Shown one piece after another: positions 1 through 5,224 of a stretch of DNA of 5,224 nt; within the stretch, counting starts at the first letter, position 1; each line of letters begins with the position of its first letter. This DNA is from an uncultured Selenomonadaceae bacterium (GTDB taxonomy: Bacteria > Bacillota > Negativicutes > Selenomonadales > Selenomonadaceae): the NCBI GenBank assembly GCA_905236325.1, contig CAJOPJ010000080.1, forward strand, positions 1 to 5,224. Reading direction: 5' to 3'. The position numbers and the translations under genes are program-made. The notes under the pieces were generated by a model, which had not been told where the DNA came from, searched no databases, and saw nothing but the letters and a program-made list of their open reading frames with translations.

Positions 1-1743
1 AACAAAATGCTCAGACTTAGCGACGGCGAAACTTGGGAAATTTTTATTGAAGGACTTAAGCAGGGCGCAACTTACAAGTACGCTATCGAGCCACAATGGG
101 GCGGTCCTCACATTCTGAAGGCTGATCCTTACGGTTTCTATTCTGAAAAAAAACCTGCTACAGCGTCGCGCTTGTACGATATGACTAAGTACAAGTGGAA
201 TGACGGCGAATATCAAAAGGCGAAGGAAAAAGAACCTTCTTACAACCGCCCAATGTTGATTTATGAAGTGCATGCAGGTTCTTGGCAACGCAAGGCGCAC
301 GGCAATAGCGATACTGAAGATGTTTATCTTAGCTACCGCGACTTGGCGGACAGACTTGTCAGCTACGCAAAAAAAATGAACTATACGCATATTGAGTTTA
401 TGCCGCTTACCGAGCATCCTTTTGATGGTAGTTGGGGCTATCAGACTACAGGTTATTATTCAGTTACAAGCCGTTATGGCGAACCTGATGACTTCAGGTA
501 TTTTGTCGATGTCGCACACCAAAATGGTATTGGTATTATCATGGATTGGGTGCCCGGTCACTTCTGCAAAGACAATCAAGGCTTGCGTGAGTTTGACGGT
601 ACTAATCTGTATGAATCTGACAATCCGCAATTGGCTGAAAACAAAGGCTGGGGTACAATCAATTTTGACTATGGGCGCACAGAAGTTCACAGTTTCTTAA
701 TTTCAAATGCGTTGTTCTGGTTTGAAGAATACCACATTGACGGCTTGAGAATTGACGGCGTTGCAAATATGCTGTACTTAAACTTCGGTCGTGAGGAAGG
801 CGAATGGACACCTAACAAGTACGGCGATACAGGCAACCTTGAGGCTATTGAGTTGATTAAAAACCTAAATGAGGCGGTCTTTAAGTACAATCCTAACGCG
901 CTGATGATTGCGGAAGAATCCACCGATTGGCCTTTAATTTCAAAACCTGTCTACATGGGTGGCTTAGGTTTCAACTATAAGTGGAACATGGGCTGGATGA
1001 ACGATATGCTTAAGTATGTCAGCTTAGATCCAATTTACCGCAAGTGGAATCACGACAAATTGACTTTCAGCTTTATGTATGCGTTCAGCGAAAACTTTGT
1101 CCTGCCACTTAGTCACGATGAAGTTGTACACGGCAAATGTTCCTTGATTGAAAAAATGCCCGGCGACTATTGGCAGAAGTTTGCAGGACTGCGCGGTTTC
1201 TTTGGCTACTGGATGGCACACCCCGGCAAAAAACTTGTCTTCATGGGCGGCGAATATGGACAGTTCATTGAGTGGAATGAAAATGACAGCTTAGATTGGC
1301 ATTTGGTTGAACAGTATGAAAAACATACGCAAATGCAACACTATAGTCAACAGCTGAATAAATTCTATCTTGAAAACAAAGCGTTTTGGCAGGTTGACTT
1401 TGACTGGAATGGTTTTCAATGGATTGATCCTAACGACAATGACAACAGCATTGTTACTTTCATTCGCCGCGCTAAAGATTCTGAAGATTACATTATCGCA
1501 ATCAGCAACTTTACGCCTGAAGTTCGCGTCGGCTACAGAATCGGTGTTCCTGACAAAGGCGCGTACTATGAAGTATTCAACAGTGACTTGGAAGAATTTG
1601 GCGGTAGTGGCGTTAAAAATGAAGGCGACTTGTTGACGCAAGATGTCGGCTGGCACAATCGCGAGCAGTCTATTGAAGTTCGCGTCCCACCGCTTGCCAC
1701 AATTTACCTGAAATACCGCAAAGGCTCTGCATCGAAAAAATAA
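1..1743 (+). CDS. glgB: 1,4-alpha-glucan (glycogen) branching enzyme, 5'-truncated by window edge
   Basis: GlgB cuts alpha-1,4 glucan chains and transfers the piece to a 6-hydroxyl, making the alpha-1,6 branches of glycogen in the cytoplasm (family GH13). The frame is open from base 1, so the real start lies upstream; the Met at base 7 is internal. 580 residues are present; counting the first codon as residue 1, the fragment begins in the end of the N-terminal CBM48 domain (WEIFIEGL, KADPYGF). The catalytic barrel follows with EHPFDGSWGYQ (138-148), DWVPGHF (182-188), GLRID with the nucleophile D252, AEEST with the acid/base Glu at E305, and LPLSHDEVVHGK with D373. A C-terminal beta domain ends in PPLATIYLKYRK. 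All GH13 catalytic residues are present, so the enzyme looks intact apart from the missing N-terminus, probably under 100 residues judging by usual family lengths. glgA follows 100 bases downstream, supporting a glycogen operon. Confidence 0.96.
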   Translation, partial: NKMLRLSDGETWEIFIEGLKQGATYKYAIEPQWGGPHILKADPYGFYSEKKPATASRLYDMTKYKWNDGEYQKAKEKEPSYNRPMLIYEVHAGSWQRKAHGNSDTEDVYLSYRDLADRLVSYAKKMNYTHIEFMPLTEHPFDGSWGYQTTGYYSVTSRYGEPDDFRYFVDVAHQNGIGIIMDWVPGHFCKDNQGLREFDGTNLYESDNPQLAENKGWGTINFDYGRTEVHSFLISNALFWFEEYHIDGLRIDGVANMLYLNFGREEGEWTPNKYGDTGNLEAIELIKNLNEAVFKYNPNALMIAEESTDWPLISKPVYMGGLGFNYKWNMGWMNDMLKYVSLDPIYRKWNHDKLTFSFMYAFSENFVLPLSHDEVVHGKCSLIEKMPGDYWQKFAGLRGFFGYWMAHPGKKLVFMGGEYGQFIEWNENDSLDWHLVEQYEKHTQMQHYSQQLNKFYLENKAFWQVDFDWNGFQWIDPNDNDNSIVTFIRRAKDSEDYIIAISNFTPEVRVGYRIGVPDKGAYYEVFNSDLEEFGGSGVKNEGDLLTQDVGWHNREQSIEVRVPPLATIYLKYRKGSASKK

Positions 1744-1757
1744 GTAGAAAGATTATA

Positions 1758-1817
1758 AGATGGACAGAGGGACAGTAAGAAAACTTTTCAGCTAACGAAC
1801 TTTCCATTTTTCCATCT
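1758..1817 (+). repeat. Imperfect inverted repeat / hairpin in the glgB-glgA spacer
   Basis: Arm 1758-1776 pairs with arm 1799-1817: of 19 positions, 15 are Watson-Crick pairs, one is a G-U wobble (1767 with 1808) and three are single mismatches. The outer seven pairs (AGATGGA with TCCATCT) are perfect. The loop is 22 bases. Each arm contains an 8-base unit twice: GATGGACA then GAGGGACA on the left (1759-1774), and TTTCCATT then TTTCCATC on the right (1801-1816). No T-run follows, so it is not a typical intrinsic terminator. It ends 12 bases before the glgA ribosome binding site (AGGAG, 1830-1834). It may be an mRNA stability or processing element, or a copy of a dispersed intergenic repeat. 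Its structure is seen; its role is not known. Confidence 0.6.
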
Positions 1818-1843
1818 GAATCGACTGAAAGGAGAAAATATCT

Positions 1844-3292
1844 ATGAAAGTTCTTTATGTAGCATCGGAAGCTGTACCATTTGTTAAGACAGGCGGCTTG
1901 GCTGATGTTGCCGGAAGTTTGCCTAAAGCACTGAAGGAACAAGGCGTTGATGTGCGCGTTATCTTGCCGAAGTTCAGCAAGATTAGCGAAGAAGTTCGCA
2001 ACAAAATGGAGCACATTTATGACGGCACAATCAATGTTGCTTGGCGTGAAAAATTTGTCGGCATTGATAAATATGAACTTGACGGCGTTATTTATTACTT
2101 TGTTGATAATGTTGAATATTACTATCGCGACGGCGTTTATGGCTATGATGATGACGCTGAAAGATTTTCATTTTTCTGCCGCGCTGTACTGAACTGCTTA
2201 CCGGCTATTGATTTCTTTCCTGATGTTATCAACGCAAATGATTGGCACGCAGGTTTAGTTCCTGTCTTGCTGAAACTTGAGCACAATGGCGATCCGCGCT
2301 ACGACTCAATCAAGACGCTTTACACAATCCACAATCTGAAATATCAAGGCGTATTTCCTAAAGATGTCATGAGCGATGTTCTTGGCTTAGATTGGAAATA
2401 TTTTAACAATGGCGACTTGGAATTTTATGACGCGGTCAACTTCATGAAAGGCGGCATTATTTACGCTGATTATGTTTCGACTGTCAGTAAAACTTACGCG
2501 CAAGAAATTCAGTATGAATATTTCGGCGAACATTTGGACGGCTTGCTCCGTGCTCGCAAAGATGATTTGTACGGCATTGTGAATGGAATTGACTACACAG
2601 TTTACAATCCTGAAACAGATAAAAATTTGTTTGTCAACTACAATGCGAACGATTCACTGGTTGCATTTGAACGCAAAGGCGACAACAAAGTTAAATTGCA
2701 GGAACTTTTGGGCCTTCCGCAACAACGCAAAGTGCCAATGGTTTCAATGATTACAAGACTTGTTGCGGCTAAAGGTTTGGACTTGGTTGTCAGAATGATG
2801 GACGAACTTTTGCAGCATGAAGATTTTCAGTTTGTCTTGCTCGGCACGGGCGACAAAGTTTATGAAGACTGGTTCAAAGGCTTGGCTTGGAGATTTCCGC
2901 AGAAAGTTTCGACAAACATTTACTTTAGCAATGAACTTGCACAACGCATTTACGCAGCGTCCGATATTTTCCTGATGCCTTCAAACTATGAACCGTGCGG
3001 AATTGGTCAGTTAATTGCTATGCGTTACGGCGCAGCTCCTGTAGTTCGCGAAACCGGCGGCTTGAAAGATACTGTCCGCATGTATGACAAGTATGAAAAG
3101 AAAGGCAACGGCTTTGTTTTCAGCAACTACAACGCGCATGAAATGATGTATTCAATCAAACGCGCACTCAGCACCTATGGCAACTTTGAAGTTTGGAATC
3201 AGATTGTTGCTAACGCCATGACAAGTGACTACAGCTGGAAAAATTCTGCGCAGGAATATAAAGAACTTTATCAGAAGTTAATCGAAAAGTAA
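1844..3292 (+). CDS. glgA: Glycogen synthase, ADP-glucose type (GT5)
   Basis: GlgA transfers glucose from ADP-glucose to the non-reducing end of an alpha-1,4 glucan in the cytoplasm. The 482 residues match the usual bacterial length of about 480. The ATG at 1844 has AGGAG at 1830-1834, nine bases upstream. The N-terminal Rossmann-like domain opens with VLYVASEAVPFVKTGGLADV, carrying the K15-TGGL ADP-glucose-binding motif. It continues with NANDWHAG and TIHNLKYQG, whose H163 matches the conserved catalytic-site His. The C-terminal domain starts around residue 290 with MITRLVAAKGLDL, where R305 and K310 keep the Arg-x4-Lys spacing of the phosphate-binding pair. MPSNYEPCGIGQL supplies the catalytic Glu E383, followed by the VRETGGLKDTV loop. 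All key residues are present. It follows glgB in the same direction, and branching and elongation are coupled steps, so co-transcription is likely. A terminator-like structure lies just after the stop. Confidence 0.97.
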   Translation: MKVLYVASEAVPFVKTGGLADVAGSLPKALKEQGVDVRVILPKFSKISEEVRNKMEHIYDGTINVAWREKFVGIDKYELDGVIYYFVDNVEYYYRDGVYGYDDDAERFSFFCRAVLNCLPAIDFFPDVINANDWHAGLVPVLLKLEHNGDPRYDSIKTLYTIHNLKYQGVFPKDVMSDVLGLDWKYFNNGDLEFYDAVNFMKGGIIYADYVSTVSKTYAQEIQYEYFGEHLDGLLRARKDDLYGIVNGIDYTVYNPETDKNLFVNYNANDSLVAFERKGDNKVKLQELLGLPQQRKVPMVSMITRLVAAKGLDLVVRMMDELLQHEDFQFVLLGTGDKVYEDWFKGLAWRFPQKVSTNIYFSNELAQRIYAASDIFLMPSNYEPCGIGQLIAMRYGAAPVVRETGGLKDTVRMYDKYEKKGNGFVFSNYNAHEMMYSIKRALSTYGNFEVWNQIVANAMTSDYSWKNSAQEYKELYQKLIEK

Positions 3293-3303
3293 TTTTTGAT
3301 TGT

Positions 3304-3334
3304 TAGACGCTAGACATTAGACGCTAGACGCTAG
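3304..3334 (+). repeat. Tandem 7-base repeat (TAGACGC units) after glgA
   Basis: Four consecutive 7-base units occupy 3304-3331 (TAGACGC, TAGACAT, TAGACGC, TAGACGC), followed by a partial TAG. The 10-mer TAGACGCTAG therefore occurs three times (3304-3313, 3318-3327 and 3325-3334, the last two overlapping). An exact reverse complement, CTAGCGTCTA, lies at 3366-3375, so any of the three copies can form the same stem. The unit sequence and period are seen directly. Whether this is a dispersed repeat family in the genome cannot be judged from one copy. Confidence 0.8.
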
Positions 3335-3382
3335 TAAAGAAATTCTAGCGACCGGTGAATAGTGGCTAGCGTCTATTTTTTT
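3325..3382 (+). terminator. Rho-independent terminator-like hairpin, possibly an attenuator
   Basis: The left arm 3325-3334 (or the equivalent copies at 3318-3327 and 3304-3313) pairs perfectly over 10 bases with 3366-3375. The right arm runs straight into seven T's (3376-3382). The loop of 31 bases is long for a terminator, but it can fold internally: CGCTAG 3329-3334 with CTAGCG 3345-3350, or 3345-3352 with 3362-3369 (seven pairs, one mismatch). These inner folds share bases with the terminator stem, so alternative structures exclude each other. The T-run works only on the + strand. It could simply end the glgBA transcript. However, its T-run touches the ribosome binding site of the next gene, so transcription of that gene from upstream must read through it. 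No clear promoter was seen in the spacer. Confidence 0.6.
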
Positions 3383-3390
3383 GAGGTGAT
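3383..3390 (+). promoter_or_regulatory. Ribosome binding site fixing the start at ATG 3395
   Basis: GAGGTGAT stands four bases before ATG 3395 and is a strong anti-16S match. It decides the start: an in-frame GTG at 3362 would add 11 residues (MASVYFFEVIF) encoded by the terminator arm and T-run, and it has no ribosome binding site. Confidence 0.85.
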
Positions 3391-3394
3391 ATTT

Positions 3395-4510
3395 ATGGCT
3401 ACAGATAAAAATTTAGAAAAGCAATCGGCAGTTAAAGATTATATTCGTGAACACAGAGGCGCATCACCTTCGGAAGTTATGAAAAATGTTGGCGTGTCGC
3501 GGAAATTTTTAAGCGATATGGAAACTTCCGGCGCGTTTGGCAAAAGTCAGCGCGGAGGACTTTATCCTTGCGCGAAGTGTGGCAAACTTATCACGCACGG
3601 CGTTTATTGTCGTAACTGTTTTGTATCAATGCGTTCGGAAGTAAAAAATCACACTGAACGCGAAAGTGTTCTCAAAAGCGACGCAGTGGAAAATGAAATT
3701 AAAGCGACTTCTGTAATTATGATTATTGATGCGGACGAAATGAATTTGCAGATTATGAAATTTATTTTGGCGAAGGAATATCCGCACTATTCTGTGTTGA
3801 CTGCGTCGTCAATGTTGAGTGCGATAAATTTCCTGCGGAATCGAAAAGCAAATTTGATTTTGTTGGACGATAAAGTCAGTTCAAATTATGACGGCTTAGA
3901 AATTTTGCGCAGAATCAGAAAAGAAACTGAATCAAAAACTTCGCCGGTGATTATGATGTCAGCAAAAATTTCGCGTGAAAATCTTGCTGAAACTTTCACG
4001 CTGGGAATTTCGGACTATATTGTTAAGCCGTGCGAGCCTCAAGAATTGACTATGCGTGTTGGCAAAGTTTTCAGTAAAACAATTTTCAACAATCTTGACC
4101 AGCAAGCAGAAACGCAACCTGAAATGCAAGATGTTACTTACAAAATTTTGCTTGTTGAGGACAAATTGGTTGATATGGCGACTGAGGAAATTTCTTTGCA
4201 GGAAAGTTTTTCTTGCGAAGTTATTAAGCAGCCGACAGCTATCGACGCGCTTTACTACCTGAACGAAAATGCAGAAGTCGATTTAATTTTAGTCAAGCTG
4301 AATTTGCCTTTCATGGACGGAACAGAATTTTTAAAAATGATTGGTAATGATGAACGCTTGAAGAGGATTCCGGCGTTTGTTATGACTGAGTCGAAAACTT
4401 CGCAGGTGTTTTCAAAAATTGAAGGCACAGTTGCAAAAGGCTTTGTTACCAAGCCAAAATTTTCCATGACAGAAATTGCATTTTTGAAAGACGCAATGAT
4501 GAAAAAATAA
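3395..4510 (+). CDS. YvyF-like HTH and zinc-ribbon protein fused to two response-regulator receiver domains, the second degenerate
   Basis: The protein has 371 residues with no signal peptide or membrane segment, so it is cytoplasmic. Residues 12-48 form a small helical, HTH-like segment (VKDYIREH, then SEVMKNVGVSRKFL). Residues 57-75 are a zinc ribbon with C59, C62, C72 and C75. This order resembles the YvyF/TIGR03826 flagellar-operon family, but without that family's first zinc ribbon. Receiver 1 spans about 106-226: D112 is kept, the next acidic position is A113, the phosphoacceptor is D158 or D159 (LLDD), followed by S189 and K211-P212. Receiver 2 spans about 249-369: E255-D256, T331 and K353-P354 are kept, but the phosphoacceptor position is K301 (VKLNLPFMDG), so it should not be phosphorylated by the usual route. 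No output domain follows the receivers; DNA or protein binding would have to come from the N-terminus. A paralogue starts 40 bases downstream, probably in the same transcript. The domain calls are solid; the role, perhaps phospho-dependent regulation, is inference. Confidence 0.85.
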   Translation: MATDKNLEKQSAVKDYIREHRGASPSEVMKNVGVSRKFLSDMETSGAFGKSQRGGLYPCAKCGKLITHGVYCRNCFVSMRSEVKNHTERESVLKSDAVENEIKATSVIMIIDADEMNLQIMKFILAKEYPHYSVLTASSMLSAINFLRNRKANLILLDDKVSSNYDGLEILRRIRKETESKTSPVIMMSAKISRENLAETFTLGISDYIVKPCEPQELTMRVGKVFSKTIFNNLDQQAETQPEMQDVTYKILLVEDKLVDMATEEISLQESFSCEVIKQPTAIDALYYLNENAEVDLILVKLNLPFMDGTEFLKMIGNDERLKRIPAFVMTESKTSQVFSKIEGTVAKGFVTKPKFSMTEIAFLKDAMMKK

Positions 4511-4541
4511 TAAATTGAAAAATTTTTAAAGTCAGATTGGC

Positions 4542-4547
4542 GGTGAT
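4542..4547 (+). promoter_or_regulatory. Ribosome binding site supporting TTG start at 4551
   Basis: GGTGAT stands three bases before TTG 4551 and matches the core of the site used by the preceding paralogue. The alternative ATG at 4566 has no purine-rich site before it. TTG is therefore preferred, although both starts keep the first zinc ribbon. Confidence 0.6.
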
Positions 4548-4550
4548 CCA

Positions 4551-5224
4551 TTGACTGAACAAAATATGCGTCCTTGCGCCAAGTGCGGTAAGAAATTTAT
4601 TAGCAAAGGCAATGAAAGATTTTGTACAAGTTGTGCGCGTGAGCTTTTGCAATTTGGCGACAAAAATACACATGAACAGATAAAAAATTTTGTGCGTGAA
4701 AATCAAGGCATCAATGAGCGTGAAGTTTTAAAAAAATTCGGCGTGTCGAAGAAAGTTATTCGGCAGATGTTTCAAAATGGCAACTTCAAAAGCACGACTT
4801 TACAACGCTATCCTTGCGCGAACTGTGGAAAAATTATAACTGAAGGCGTTTATTGCAATGAATGTTTTCTGCTTTTGCGCAAGGAAGTTAAACAGCGCAG
4901 TGAAAGGCTTTTGTATTTGCAAGGCATTTTGTCGCATGAAGGTTTAAGTGGCAGATTTAAATCGACAATTTTAATTGTTGACAGCAATGAACTTAGCTTG
5001 ACGGTAAATAAATTTATTTTGGAAAAAGCCTTGCCGACTTATAAAATTTCAGTTGCCGGCGGACTTCAAGGCGCATTGAATGTAATTAAAAATCACAAAG
5101 TGCATTTAATTTTGCTTGACGACACAATTTCAAACGAATTTGACGGCATTGAAATTTTAAAAAAATTGCGTTCGGAGGAATCAATTAAAGATGTTCCAAT
5201 TGTTATGTTTTCTGCGGCAACTGA
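4551..5224 (+). CDS. Double zinc-ribbon YvyF-like protein fused to a receiver domain, 3'-truncated by window edge
   Basis: 224 residues are present from TTG 4551 and the frame is open to the window end. The order is zinc ribbon 1 (C9, C12, C25, C28), a helical HTH-like segment (about 42-79, with GVSKKVIRQM), zinc ribbon 2 (C89, C92, C102, C105), a short linker, then a receiver domain from about residue 138. Residues 1-115 match the complete layout I recall for YvyF/TIGR03826 proteins, two CxxC-CxxC ribbons around a helical core. The receiver has D144, with S145 where a second acidic residue is usual, then LLDD (D190/D191), FDG (197-199) and S221; the Lys-Pro loop lies beyond the window. It is a paralogue of the upstream gene: YPCA-CGK-IT-GVYC--CF is shared, and parts are nearly identical at DNA level (TATCCTTGCGCGAA in both). 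The upstream copy has no ribbon 1. A second receiver may follow, as upstream. Cytoplasmic regulatory function is inferred. Confidence 0.8.
   Translation, partial: MTEQNMRPCAKCGKKFISKGNERFCTSCARELLQFGDKNTHEQIKNFVRENQGINEREVLKKFGVSKKVIRQMFQNGNFKSTTLQRYPCANCGKIITEGVYCNECFLLLRKEVKQRSERLLYLQGILSHEGLSGRFKSTILIVDSNELSLTVNKFILEKALPTYKISVAGGLQGALNVIKNHKVHLILLDDTISNEFDGIEILKKLRSEESIKDVPIVMFSAAT

Noticed and set aside
1291..1656. Minus-strand open frame of 121 codons inside glgB
   Set aside because: It lies wholly opposite conserved GlgB coding sequence and its translation shows no recognisable motif; it is an antisense shadow.
1751..1764. Possible -10 box (TATAAG) between glgB and glgA
   Set aside because: No acceptable -35 element at a suitable distance was seen, and operon layout makes a separate promoter unnecessary.
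1670..2014. Minus-strand open frame of 114 codons across the glgB-glgA spacer
   Set aside because: It overlaps conserved GlgB and GlgA ends and the hairpin; its translation looks like reverse-complement shadow with no domain.
3304..3334. CRISPR-like array from the repeated TAGACGC units
   Set aside because: The units are 7 bases long and contiguous with no spacers, and there are no cas genes.
3362..3394. GTG 3362 as the start of the first receiver gene
   Set aside because: It would translate the terminator arm and T-run, has no ribosome binding site, and ATG 3395 has a strong GAGGTGAT four bases upstream.
4511..4550. Terminator in the 40-base gap between the two receiver genes
   Set aside because: Only a short A/T palindrome (AAAAATTTTT) is present, with no G+C stem or following T-run; co-transcription is more likely.
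4446..4706. Minus-strand open frame across the gap between the two receiver genes
   Set aside because: It runs antisense to the C-terminus of the first and the cysteine ribbon of the second, both clearly coding on the + strand.

Overview
The window looks like a piece of an A+T-leaning, low-GC Gram-positive-type (Firmicutes) chromosome. The evidence is purine-rich ribosome binding sites of the AGGAG / GAGGTGAT kind, a bacterial glycogen operon, and two proteins whose N-terminal part resembles the YvyF (TIGR03826) flagellar-operon family. My impression is an anaerobic Clostridia or Negativicutes relative, but this rests on recall of family flavour and no database search was possible. All supported genes are on the + strand, and nothing convincing was seen on the minus strand.

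Region 1-3292 is glycogen synthesis. A 5'-truncated glgB (1,4-alpha-glucan branching enzyme) is followed after exactly 100 bases by a complete glgA (ADP-glucose glycogen synthase). GlgA extends alpha-1,4 chains and GlgB adds alpha-1,6 branches, so together they make glycogen. The spacer between them holds a long imperfect hairpin whose arms are each built of two 8-base units.

Region 3293-3394 is a 102-base spacer. It holds four tandem 7-base units (TAGACGC type) and one inverted copy followed by seven T's. This looks like an intrinsic terminator with several alternative left arms, ending immediately before the ribosome binding site of the next gene. That arrangement could work as an attenuator.

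Region 3395-5224 holds two tandem paralogous genes. Both encode a small helical DNA-binding-like segment, a four-cysteine zinc ribbon and a response-regulator receiver (REC) domain. The first (371 aa, complete) has two REC domains, and in the second of these the phosphoacceptor Asp is replaced by Lys. The second gene starts at TTG 4551, carries an extra N-terminal zinc ribbon that the first lacks, and runs off the window end inside its first REC domain. This pair is the most unusual content: it appears to be a YvyF-like module fused to receiver domains, next to glycogen genes. A regulatory role is inferred; no function is demonstrated by the sequence.
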